Origin: Limibacillus sp.
GTDB taxonomy: Bacteria > Pseudomonadota > Alphaproteobacteria > Kiloniellales > CECT-8803
DNA: 56,792 nucleotides
Direction of reading: 5' to 3'
NCBI GenBank assembly: GCA_037379885.1
Contig: JARRJC010000031.1
Span: 1 to 56,792, forward strand
Every line of letters begins with the position of its first letter. Position 1 is the stretch's first letter. Below are positions 8,214 to 16,107 of the stretch, piece after piece. The translations under genes were made by a program, and so were the position numbers. The notes beneath the pieces are model-generated. The model saw only the letters and a list, made by a program, of their open reading frames with translations, was not told where the DNA came from and made no database searches.

Positions 8214-8819
8214 TTGGCCGAATTGGATCACGCCATCGACATTGCGGACGAAGACCAACTGCGAGCCAACTGCTACGCCCTCATAGGGCGGCTCTTGGCT
8301 TGTGCGCCGGACGCCGACACGTTGGCGATGGTCGGGCGTCTTTCCGGCGACGACTCCGAAATCGGCCAGGCCATTTCCGCCCTTTCCAGCGCGGCGCGCA
8401 ACGCCACCCCGCAAAAGCTTGAGCAGGAGCACTTCGAGCTCTTCATCGGTGTGGGTCAGGGTGAGCTGACGCCTTACGGTTCCTACTATCTGACCGGTTT
8501 CCTCAATGAAAAGCCTCTCGCCAACCTGCGCGCCGACATGGGTCGTCTGGGCATTGCGCGGGTCGAGGGCGTGCGCGAACCGGAAGACCACATCGCGGCT
8601 CTCTGCGAGATGATGGCCGGCCTGATCACCGGCGCCTTCGCGGCGCCCGGCGACATAGAGACACAACGCGAATTCTTCGAAAAACACCTGGCGCCCTGGG
8701 CGCCCCGCTTCTTTGAGGATCTGCAAGCAGCGCGCGCTGCGGCTTTCTACATGCCGGTCGGGCGCATTGGGCAGGTCTTCATGGATATTGAGAAACAAGC
8801 CTTCGAAATGGCGGCCTAG
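8214..8819 (+). CDS. TorD-family molybdoenzyme chaperone
   Basis: A 201-residue, all-helical cytosolic chaperone of the TorD/DmsD family. These proteins bind the Tat signal or the apo-form of a molybdopterin enzyme and hold it until cofactor insertion. Typical motifs are the FELFIGVGQGELTPYGSYYLTGF segment near residues 74-96 and PEDHIAALCEMMAGL near residue 123. The start is TTG, with GGGAGGT 8 bases upstream; no ATG is nearer. It sits directly before the Tat-signal protein and FdhA, so FdhA is its likely client. Confidence 0.9.
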   Translation: MAELDHAIDIADEDQLRANCYALIGRLLACAPDADTLAMVGRLSGDDSEIGQAISALSSAARNATPQKLEQEHFELFIGVGQGELTPYGSYYLTGFLNEKPLANLRADMGRLGIARVEGVREPEDHIAALCEMMAGLITGAFAAPGDIETQREFFEKHLAPWAPRFFEDLQAARAAAFYMPVGRIGQVFMDIEKQAFEMAA

Positions 8820-8917
8820 CGTCCAAGAAAAGCAACAAACCAGCGGCAAAGGGGATGACGCCGCGCCTAGGAACGAAAGTTTGTCCCGACCGTTCACCAA
8901 GTAGGAAAGGTGAGCTT

Positions 8918-9118
8918 ATGAGCAAAGAAAAAGCCACAGAGATGGGCCGGCGGGACTTCTTCCGCAAAGCCACTCTCGGCGCCGGCGTCGCCGGCGTTGC
9001 GGCGGCGGGTCTCGCGAAAGGGGCCGCGGCAGGCGAACCGGTGAAGCAACAGGCTTCCGGCTCGGGCTACCGCGAAACCGATCACGTCAAGAAGTACTAC
9101 GAACTGGCTCGCTTCTAA
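8918..9118 (+). CDS. Small Tat-signal protein of formate dehydrogenase operons
   Basis: A 66-residue protein made of a twin-arginine signal (MGRRDFFRKA, residues 9-18), a hydrophobic Ala/Gly/Val stretch (residues 19-38) and a short polar tail ending YRETDHVKKYYELARF. It matches the family known as formate dehydrogenase region Tat target, always found immediately before the catalytic subunit. The ATG at 8918 has AGGAAAGGTG upstream; a longer in-frame start at 8855 lacks one. Function is unknown. It ends 27 bp before fdhA. Confidence 0.9.
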   Translation: MSKEKATEMGRRDFFRKATLGAGVAGVAAAGLAKGAAAGEPVKQQASGSGYRETDHVKKYYELARF

Positions 9119-9145
9119 TAGATCGTAACCTTACAGGAGAGGACG

Positions 9146-12013
9146 ATGCTCACACGTAAGACGAATGGGGTTGCAAAGGGCCCCCGTTTGTCAAAGGCGC
9201 TGGCGGCTTCCGTCGGCGGCGCCATTGACCGTCGTACCTTCCTGAAGCGTTCGGGGCTTGCTGCCGGTGGTATCGCCGCGGCCTCCTCGATGTCTTTTGG
9301 GATGGTGACAAAGGCTGAGGCGCAAGAAGCGTCCGGTGAAGTGAAACTGATCAAGTCCGTCTGCACCCACTGCTCGGTGGGCTGTACCGTGATGGCCGAG
9401 GTTCAGGGCGGCGTTTGGGTCGGGCAGGAGCCCGGCTGGGACAGCCCCTTCAACCTGGGTGCGCACTGCGCCAAGGGCGCGTCCGTCCGCGAGCACGCGC
9501 ACGGCGAGCGGCGCCTGAAGTATCCGGTCAAGCTCGTCGACGGCAAGTGGCAGCGCATGAGCTGGGACGAGGCCATCAACGAGATTGGCGACAAGCTGTT
9601 GGACATTACCGCCACCAGCGGTCCGGACTCGATCTACTGGCTCGGTTCGGCCAAGCACAACAACGAGCAGGCCTATCTGTTCCGTAAGATGGCCGCTTAT
9701 GCCGGGACCAACAACGTCGACCACCAGGCGCGTATCTGCCACTCCACCACGGTGGCGGGTGTCGCGAACACCTGGGGCTACGGCGCCATGACCAACAGCT
9801 ACAACGACATCCACAACTCCCGCGCCATGTTCTTCATCGGTGGCAACCCCGCCGAGGCGCACCCGGTGTCGCTGCAGCACATCCTGAAGGCCAAGGAGCA
9901 GAACGCCGCTCCTCTGATCGTCTGCGACCCGCGCTTCACGCGTACGGCCGCGCACGCTTCGGAGTACGTGCGCTTCCGCCCCGGCACGGACGTCGCCCTG
10001 ATCTGGGGCATTCTGTGGCATGTCTTCGAGAACGGCTGGGAGGACAAGGAGTTCATCCGCCAGCGCGTTTGGGGCATGGATCAGATCCGCGCCGAAGTGG
10101 CCAAATGGACCCCCGAGGAGACCGAGCGCGTAACTGGCGTTCCGGGTTCCCAGTTGAAGCGCGTCGCGCGCACGCTGGCCAACAACCGTCCCTTCACCAT
10201 CGTCTGGTGCATGGGCGGCACGCAGCATACGAACGGCAACAACAACACCCGTGCGTACTGCATCCTTGGCCTGGCGCTGGGCACCATCGGCACGCAGGGC
10301 GGCGGAACCAACATCTTCCGCGGCCACGACAACGTGCAGGGAGCCACCGACCTGGGCGTGCTCTGTCACACCCTGCCGGGCTACTACGGTCTTGCGACCG
10401 GCTCCTGGAAGCACTGGGCTCGCGTTTGGGAAACGGACTACGACTACATCCTGGGCCGTTTCGCCTCTCAGGAGTTCATGGAGAAGGCCGGCGTTCCTGT
10501 CTCTCGCTGGTTCGACCTGGCTCTCGAAGCCAAGGAGAACATCGAGCAGAACGACAGCCTGAAGGCCATGATCTTCTGGGGTCACGCGCCCAACTCGCAG
10601 ACCCGTCTGCCGGATATGCGCCGCGCCATGAGCAATCTCGACATGCTCGTCGTCGTGGACCCCTATCCGACCATGACCGCGGTCATGCATGAGCGCAAAG
10701 ACGGCGTCTACCTGCTGCCGGCCGCAACCCAGTTCGAGACCTATGGCTCCGTCACGGCCTCGAACCGTTCGATCCAGTGGCGTGACAAGGTGGTCGAGCC
10801 GCTCTTCGAATCTCTTCCCGATCACACGATCATGTACAAGTTCGCCAAGAAGCTCGGCTTCGCGGACGAAATGTTCAAGAACATCGCGGTGGAGAACGAC
10901 GAGCCCTCGATCGAGGACACGCTGCGCGAGATCAACCGCGGCATGTGGACCATCGGCTACACCGGCCAGTCGCCGGAACGCCTGAAGCTCCACATGGAGA
11001 ACCAGCACACCTTCGACAAGACGACCCTGCAGGCGCGGGGCGGTCCGGCCGACGGTGACTATTACGGGCTGCCTTGGCCCTGCTGGGGAACCGCGGAGAT
11101 GGGTCACCCGGGCACGCCGGTCCTCTACGACACCTCCAAGCCAGTCGCCGAAGGCGGTCTGTGCTTCCGCGCCCGGTTCGGCGTGGAGCGCGACGGGGAC
11201 AACCTCCTCGCCGAAGGCAGCTACCCGGTCGGCTCGGAGATCCAGGACGGCTATCCCGAGTTCACCATGGCCATGCTTCAGAAGTTGGGTTGGGACTCCG
11301 ACCTGACGGACGACGAGCGCGCCGCGATCGATGCGGTGGCCGGCGAGAAGACGAACTGGAAGACCGACCTTTCCGGCGGTATCCAGCGCGTCGCGATCGC
11401 TCATGGCTGTGCGCCCTTCGGCAACGCCAAGGCCCGGACCGTCGTGTGGAACTTCCCGGATCCGGTGCCCGCGCACCGCGAGCCGCTCTACACCTCGCGC
11501 CGTGATCTTGTTGCCGACTACCCGACCTACGAGGACCGCCGGATGTACCGTCTGCCGATCCTCTACAAGTCGATCCAGGACGAGGACTTCTCGGTCGATT
11601 ATCCGATCATCCTCACCTCTGGCCGACTGGTCGAGTATGAGGGCGGCGGTGACGAAACCCGTTCCAACCCCTGGCTGGCCGAGCTTCAGCAGGACATGTT
11701 CGTGGAGATCAACCCGGTCAACGCCAACAACCTGGGCGTCAAGGACGGCCAGATGGTGTGGGTCCACGGTCCTGAGGGCGCCAAGGTCAAGGTCAAGGCG
11801 ATGGTGACAGAGCGCGTTGGCGTGGATGTGGCTTTCATGCCCTTCCACTTCGGCGGTCACTGGCAGGGCGAATCGCTGCGGGATGTCTACCCCGCCGGTT
11901 CCGACCCCTACGTGTTGGGTGAAGCATCGAATACGGCCCAGACCTACGGGTACGACTCGGTCACCAACATGCAGGAGACCAAAGCCACTCTCTGCCGCAT
12001 CGAGCCCGCATAA
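9146..12013 (+). CDS. fdhA: Formate dehydrogenase catalytic subunit (respiratory, Tat-exported)
   Basis: The molybdenum/tungsten bis-MGD subunit that oxidises formate to CO2 on the periplasmic side. A twin-arginine signal (DRRTFLKRSG, Arg29-Arg30) precedes a hydrophobic segment. A [4Fe-4S] site follows with C73, C76, C80 and C108. The metal ligand is Cys198 followed by His199 (QARICHSTTV), so this is a Cys enzyme and needs no selenocysteine. GGNPAEAHPV and the C-terminal dinucleotide-binding domain (LTSGRLVEYEGGG onward) are typical. At 955 residues it is close to FdnG/FdhA size. It lies between the Tat peptide gene and fdhB with short gaps, in one transcription unit with its chaperone. Confidence 0.96.
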   Translation: MLTRKTNGVAKGPRLSKALAASVGGAIDRRTFLKRSGLAAGGIAAASSMSFGMVTKAEAQEASGEVKLIKSVCTHCSVGCTVMAEVQGGVWVGQEPGWDSPFNLGAHCAKGASVREHAHGERRLKYPVKLVDGKWQRMSWDEAINEIGDKLLDITATSGPDSIYWLGSAKHNNEQAYLFRKMAAYAGTNNVDHQARICHSTTVAGVANTWGYGAMTNSYNDIHNSRAMFFIGGNPAEAHPVSLQHILKAKEQNAAPLIVCDPRFTRTAAHASEYVRFRPGTDVALIWGILWHVFENGWEDKEFIRQRVWGMDQIRAEVAKWTPEETERVTGVPGSQLKRVARTLANNRPFTIVWCMGGTQHTNGNNNTRAYCILGLALGTIGTQGGGTNIFRGHDNVQGATDLGVLCHTLPGYYGLATGSWKHWARVWETDYDYILGRFASQEFMEKAGVPVSRWFDLALEAKENIEQNDSLKAMIFWGHAPNSQTRLPDMRRAMSNLDMLVVVDPYPTMTAVMHERKDGVYLLPAATQFETYGSVTASNRSIQWRDKVVEPLFESLPDHTIMYKFAKKLGFADEMFKNIAVENDEPSIEDTLREINRGMWTIGYTGQSPERLKLHMENQHTFDKTTLQARGGPADGDYYGLPWPCWGTAEMGHPGTPVLYDTSKPVAEGGLCFRARFGVERDGDNLLAEGSYPVGSEIQDGYPEFTMAMLQKLGWDSDLTDDERAAIDAVAGEKTNWKTDLSGGIQRVAIAHGCAPFGNAKARTVVWNFPDPVPAHREPLYTSRRDLVADYPTYEDRRMYRLPILYKSIQDEDFSVDYPIILTSGRLVEYEGGGDETRSNPWLAELQQDMFVEINPVNANNLGVKDGQMVWVHGPEGAKVKVKAMVTERVGVDVAFMPFHFGGHWQGESLRDVYPAGSDPYVLGEASNTAQTYGYDSVTNMQETKATLCRIEPA

Positions 12014-12027
12014 AGGAGACCTGATTA

Positions 12028-12624
12028 ATGGCACGTATGAAGTTCCTTTGTGATGCTGAGCGCTGCATTGAGTGCAACGCCTGCGTCACGGCGTGTAAGA
12101 ACGAACACGAGGTTCCTTGGGGCGTTAACCGCCGTCGTGTTGTGACGATCAACGACGGCAAGCCCGGTGAGCGTTCGATCTCTGTGGCCTGCATGCACTG
12201 CTCTGATGCGCCGTGCATGGCGGTCTGCCCGGTCGACTGCTTCTACCAGTCGGATGAAGGCGTGGTCCTTCATTCCAAGGACCTCTGCATTGGTTGCGGA
12301 TACTGCTTCTACGCCTGTCCTTTCGGCGCGCCGCAGTACCCGCAGGCCGGCAACTTCGGAAGCCGCGGCAAGATGGACAAGTGCACCTTCTGCGCCGGCG
12401 GTCCCGAGGAGGACAACTCCGCGGCCGAGTTCCAGAAGTACGGCCGTAACCGTCTTGCCGAGGGCAAGCTGCCGCTCTGCGCCGAGATGTGCTCGACCAA
12501 GGCACTTCTCGCAGGCGACGGCGACCTGGTGTCCGACATCTACCGCGAGCGCGTCGTCGCCCGTGGCTTCGGGTCGGGCGCTTGGGGCTGGGGCACGGCC
12601 TATCAGCAGAAGGCCGGCTCTTAG
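12028..12624 (+). CDS. fdhB: Formate dehydrogenase iron-sulfur (beta) subunit
   Basis: A 198-residue ferredoxin-like subunit that carries electrons from FdhA to the cytochrome b subunit. Four [4Fe-4S] binding sets are visible: CIECNACVTAC near residue 13, CMHCSDAPCMAVCP near 56, CIGCGYCFYACP near 90, and CTFCAGG with a late CAEMC. There is no signal sequence, so it is probably co-exported with FdhA by the Tat route. It starts 14 bp after fdhA with AAAGGAG. It lacks the C-terminal membrane helix of E. coli FdnH, as in the FDH3-type beta subunits. Confidence 0.95.
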   Translation: MARMKFLCDAERCIECNACVTACKNEHEVPWGVNRRRVVTINDGKPGERSISVACMHCSDAPCMAVCPVDCFYQSDEGVVLHSKDLCIGCGYCFYACPFGAPQYPQAGNFGSRGKMDKCTFCAGGPEEDNSAAEFQKYGRNRLAEGKLPLCAEMCSTKALLAGDGDLVSDIYRERVVARGFGSGAWGWGTAYQQKAGS

Positions 12625-12653
12625 AACCTGAGCCCTCGCATTGGGTAATCCCT

Positions 12654-12731
12654 CCCGCCCGGGCCGAGGCCGGGGCGGGGGACCCCACGCGAAGACAATG
12701 AGGGGGCGGCGCTTGATCCTTGCGCCGCCCC
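12654..12731 (+). promoter_or_regulatory. Two GC-rich hairpins between fdhB and the lipoprotein gene
   Basis: The first is CCCGCCC (12654-12660) pairing with GGGCGGG-type sequence around 12672-12680. The second is GGGGCGGCGC (12703-12712) pairing exactly with GCGCCGCCCC (12722-12731) across a 9-base loop. Neither is followed by a run of T, so they look like mRNA-stabilising or attenuating structures rather than full terminators. They lie in the 189 bp gap inside the fdh operon. Confidence 0.5.
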
Positions 12732-12813
12732 TGCTTCGCCTTGAAAACGGCTTTTGCGCCGTGCCCAGGCGGAGTTGGCGCAGTCTTCACACCAAGGCGG
12801 AGAGACCACTGCC

Positions 12814-13011
12814 ATGACTCGTAAGAACACGATCTACGCCCTTTTGGGTCTTGTCCTCGTTGCCGGTCTCACCACCGGTTGCCGCGAGGAAGAACAGGAC
12901 CGCGTGCTCCTTCTGGAGCCGGGCGTCTACCAAGGCAAACCAGACAGTCCGCTGAGCGAAGCTACCGAGGAAGAGCTGCGCCAGCGTGCGAGGAATCAAG
13001 GCGCTCTGTAG
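12814..13011 (+). CDS. Tiny lipoprotein in the formate dehydrogenase operon
   Basis: A 65-residue protein with a signal peptide and lipobox (LVAGLTTGC, Cys at residue 23), then a short charged domain (REEEQDRVLLLEPGVYQGKPD, ending RARNQGAL). The lipidated form would be about 43 residues. It is anchored in the inner or outer membrane. The ATG at 12814 is preceded by AAGGCGGAGAG. It lies between the iron-sulfur and cytochrome b subunits, so it may be an accessory or small subunit of the complex. I do not recognise a named family. Confidence 0.8.
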   Translation: MTRKNTIYALLGLVLVAGLTTGCREEEQDRVLLLEPGVYQGKPDSPLSEATEEELRQRARNQGAL

Positions 13012-13108
13012 AGCCGCCAACTGAGGGCGGGCGCGCTAGACCAGGCGCATCCGGCCCTTTAGAAACAGCGTCCGCCGTGCGGGCCTTCGGGGAAGAAGGA
13101 CGCAAGCG

Positions 13109-14326
13109 GTGAGACAGGTGAGGGAGTTTTTGAACGCCATGTCTTTCTCCAAGCATACTTCGGCCGTCCTTGCGGCCCGGACCGGCGAGGCGCCTGAGCG
13201 GCGGACCTTGTTCTGGCTGACCCTTAGCGCCGTGATCGTCGCTCTCGGGCTGTTGCTGGCGGGGCCGGCGGCCGCCCAGAGCGGCGTCGAGGAAGAGAAT
13301 TCCGGCCTGCGCAGTGCGCCGACCGGCGGCACCGTGCCGGGCGACAGCCTGGGCGCCACCAGCGACACCGACTTCTGGCGTGAGATCCGGCGCGGCGCCG
13401 AAGGTCAGGTTTCGATCCCCGACCGTCAGGCAGGCGTTCTGATCCAGGCCTATGGAGAGAACTGGCGCAACGTGCGCAATGGCCCTTTATCGCTTTACGG
13501 CTCCTGGGTGCTACTGGGCATGCTGGGGCTGCTGGCGCTCTTCTTCCTGCTGCGTGGGCGCGTCAAGATCGAATCGGGCTGGTCGGGCCAGACGATCGAG
13601 CGCTTCAACGGTCTTGAGCGCTTCACCCACTGGATGACGGCGGTGTCCTTCGTGATCCTGGCCATCACCGGCCTCAACCTGCTCTACGGGCGCTACCTCG
13701 TCGCGACGCTCGTGGGCCGTGAGCCCGGTGCCGCCCCCGGCGGGTCGGCCATCGAGGCGATCTACGGGACCCTGACGCTCTGGGGCAAGTTCGCTCATAA
13801 CTATCTGGCCTTCCCCTTCATGCTCGGCGTCGTCCTGATGTTCATCCTCTGGGTGCGTCACAACATTCCAAACCGCTACGACGTGATCTGGATCCTGAAG
13901 GGCGGCGGCCTCTTCTCCAAGCACAGCCACCCGCCCAGCAAGAAGTTCAACGCAGGCCAGAAGATCATCTTCTGGACCGTGGTGCTGACCGGCATCTCGC
14001 TGTCGCTCTCCGGCGTGGCGCTGCTGTTCCCCTTCGAGGTCACGCCCTGGGCGAAGACCTTCGCAATCCTCAACGTCTTCGGATTGGGGCTGCCCACGGA
14101 ACTGACGGCGATGCAGGAGATGCAGCTTTCACAGCTTTGGCATTCGATCCTGGCGCTGGTCGTGATCGCGGTGATCATCGCTCATATCTACATTGGATCG
14201 GTTGGCATGCAGGGCGCTTTTGCCGCCATGGGTTCGGGCAAGGTCGACCTGAACTGGGCCAAGGAGCACCACAACCTTTGGGTCGAGGAGCAACAGCGCA
14301 AGCAAGCCTCACAACCCGCGGAGTAA
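13109..14326 (+). CDS. fdhC: Formate dehydrogenase cytochrome b (gamma) subunit
   Basis: The di-haem b membrane subunit that passes electrons from FdhB to quinone. The N-terminus holds a signal-like helix ending AGPAAAQS, then about 70 periplasmic residues, then four or five membrane helices. Candidate haem ligands are the His in ERFTHWMTAV, in GKFAHNYLAF, and the pair in LWHSILALVV and IAHIYIG. The C-terminus (MGSGKVDLNWAKEHHNLW) is a family hallmark. At 405 residues it is longer than E. coli FdnI (217) but typical of the FDH gamma subunits with an N-terminal extension. The GTG start has AAGGA upstream; an ATG at 13139 is an alternative. Confidence 0.94.
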   Translation: MRQVREFLNAMSFSKHTSAVLAARTGEAPERRTLFWLTLSAVIVALGLLLAGPAAAQSGVEEENSGLRSAPTGGTVPGDSLGATSDTDFWREIRRGAEGQVSIPDRQAGVLIQAYGENWRNVRNGPLSLYGSWVLLGMLGLLALFFLLRGRVKIESGWSGQTIERFNGLERFTHWMTAVSFVILAITGLNLLYGRYLVATLVGREPGAAPGGSAIEAIYGTLTLWGKFAHNYLAFPFMLGVVLMFILWVRHNIPNRYDVIWILKGGGLFSKHSHPPSKKFNAGQKIIFWTVVLTGISLSLSGVALLFPFEVTPWAKTFAILNVFGLGLPTELTAMQEMQLSQLWHSILALVVIAVIIAHIYIGSVGMQGAFAAMGSGKVDLNWAKEHHNLWVEEQQRKQASQPAE

Positions 14327-14331
14327 CCGAT

Positions 14332-14721
14332 TTGAAAAATTCGCTGAAGCATCTCTTGGTTCTGGTCGCGGGCACGGCTCTCGTCGGCTTCGCTCTGCTG
14401 CCCGCCACCGCGGGCGCGCAGGGCGGCGTCACCAAGGAGTCTGTCGAGCAGAGCCTTGAGGAGAGCTATCCCGTCCAGGTCCTGAAGATCGTGGAAGGTG
14501 AGATCGACGGCACCGCTGCCTGGATCGTCACCGTCATGAACGAGGGCGGCGACTTCAACAGCGCGTTCCAGGTCACGACCCTGGCCGTAGACCGGCAGAC
14601 GGGCGATTTGATCCCGTCCTTCCGGCCTGGGGCGAGCGGCTACCAGGGGTCTCCGGGCACCGCGCTCTCGCCGGGGTCGGAAATCCATCCCAACCAGATG
14701 CAAACCGGCCCCTGGCGCTGA
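14332..14721 (+). CDS. Small exported protein of the fdh operon (PepSY-like)
   Basis: A 129-residue protein with a signal peptide (LLVLVAGTALVGFALLPATAGAQG) and a mature domain of about 95 residues. The segment VLKIVEGEIDGTAAWIVTVM followed by TTLAVDRQTGDLIPSF has the beta-strand and x-D-x-x-T-G-x pattern of PepSY-like domains; this is a weak resemblance. The TTG start lies 5 bp after the fdhC stop, with CGGAG overlapping that stop. Periplasmic location and tight coupling to fdhC suggest an accessory role in the formate dehydrogenase complex. Confidence 0.75.
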   Translation: MKNSLKHLLVLVAGTALVGFALLPATAGAQGGVTKESVEQSLEESYPVQVLKIVEGEIDGTAAWIVTVMNEGGDFNSAFQVTTLAVDRQTGDLIPSFRPGASGYQGSPGTALSPGSEIHPNQMQTGPWR

Positions 14722-14747
14722 CCTTCCGGGCGGGAGCTTGTGGACGC

Positions 14748-16103
14748 GTGATGGGAGCAAAGATCGACGAATCCAAGGGGGGAGCGCGCCGGTCCTGGCG
14801 GCTCCCCCTTTTTCTGTCGCTTCTCGCTCTGCTGTTCTGCGCCGCTGCAACGCCAAGCTCTGCTTCCTACCTTGGCCACGCGGGCTATGTGAAGGCCCTG
14901 GCGATCTCTCCGGACGGCCAACGCGTTCTCAGCGGCGGTTTTGATTACAGCGCCATCCTCTGGGACCGCGAGACCCAGGAGCCCATCAAGCGCTTCGACG
15001 CGCATGATGGCGCGGTCAACGCGGTGGCCTTCACCCCGGACGGCACGCGCATCCTGACGGCGGACGACGCGGCCATCATCCGGCTTTGGGATATTGAAAG
15101 CGGGCAGGAACTCGCCCGCTTCACCGGGCATGAAGGCAAGATCGCGGCTTTGACGCTGGCGCCGGACGGCAAGCACTTCGCCACCGCAGGCTGGGACAGG
15201 ACCGTGCGCTACTGGTCTCTGGAGCAGCCCGAAGCCCTGCTGGTGCTGGAGGGTCATGAGAACAACGTCAACGCCCTCGCATTCACGCCCGACGGCGGAA
15301 CGCTGGTGAGCGGCGGCTACGATTCCGCCATCAAGGTCTGGGACCTGGAGAGCGGCGCCCTGACCCTGTCGATCGACGGGCATGACTTCGGCGTGAACGG
15401 CGTGGCCGTGCGCCCCGACGGCGCCCAGATCGTCTCGGCCAGCGGCGACGAGACGCTGCGCCGCTGGGATTTGCGCCTCGGCGAGGAGATCGAGAGCCAG
15501 CAACTCCATGAGAGCCCCATCTTCGCCCTGGCGCTGTCGCCCGACGGCGATCTCGCAGCCACCTCCGGCGTGGAGGGCCTGATCCGCGTCTGGAGCTTCA
15601 CCGAGGGGCGCGAGGTGCTGCTCCTGGCGGGCCACGAGGCACCGGTCTGGGCGCTCGCCTTCGATCCGGCCGGCGAGAGCCTCTTTTCAGGCAGCAGCAA
15701 GGGCGTGATTCGCGAATGGCGTTTGTCGGACGGCTCGGAGATCGGCGAGGAGGAGTCCGTCGCCCTGGCGACGGAGACTCTGCCCCTGCCCGAGCACCCC
15801 GGCGCCTGGCAGTTCCGCAAGTGCGCCATCTGCCACAGCCTGGAGCCCGACGGCGGCGGGCGTGCCGGTCCCTCTCTCTACGGCGTCTTCGGACGGGAGG
15901 CCGGGACGCTGGAGGGCTACCGCTATTCGCCCGCGCTGCTTGAGAGCCAGATCGTCTGGAATGAGGAAACCATCTACCGCCTGTTCGACGAAGGCCCCCA
16001 TATCGTCACGCCCGGCAGCAAGATGCCGGTCCAGCGGCTGCGCGATCCCGAAGAGCTTCAGGTGCTGGTGCAGTACCTGAAGGAGGTAACGCGGCCCGAG
16101 TGA
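14748..16103 (+). CDS. Secreted seven-bladed WD40 propeller fused to cytochrome c
   Basis: A 451-residue periplasmic protein. After a signal peptide (residues about 17-40, ending SSAS) come exactly seven WD40 repeats with GH..V.A.A..PDG...SGG.D..I..WD spacing, enough for one closed propeller (residues about 43-335). A class I cytochrome c domain follows, with CAICH (C359, C362, H363) and a Met ligand in GSKMPVQ (M426). It is last in the formate dehydrogenase gene set, 26 bp after the PepSY-like gene. An electron-acceptor or docking role for formate dehydrogenase is inferred from position. The start is GTG with GGGAG 11 bp upstream; the next codon is ATG. Confidence 0.9.
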   Translation: MMGAKIDESKGGARRSWRLPLFLSLLALLFCAAATPSSASYLGHAGYVKALAISPDGQRVLSGGFDYSAILWDRETQEPIKRFDAHDGAVNAVAFTPDGTRILTADDAAIIRLWDIESGQELARFTGHEGKIAALTLAPDGKHFATAGWDRTVRYWSLEQPEALLVLEGHENNVNALAFTPDGGTLVSGGYDSAIKVWDLESGALTLSIDGHDFGVNGVAVRPDGAQIVSASGDETLRRWDLRLGEEIESQQLHESPIFALALSPDGDLAATSGVEGLIRVWSFTEGREVLLLAGHEAPVWALAFDPAGESLFSGSSKGVIREWRLSDGSEIGEEESVALATETLPLPEHPGAWQFRKCAICHSLEPDGGGRAGPSLYGVFGREAGTLEGYRYSPALLESQIVWNEETIYRLFDEGPHIVTPGSKMPVQRLRDPEELQVLVQYLKEVTRPE

Positions 16104-16107
16104 GGCG

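Noticed and set aside
9735-9745. Possible selenocysteine in FdhA
   Set aside because: The metal-ligand codon at residue 198 is TGC (Cys), and no in-frame TGA is read through.
9191-12034. 947-codon minus-strand frame opposite fdhA
   Set aside because: It is the antisense of a clear molybdoenzyme, without domains or a ribosome binding site.
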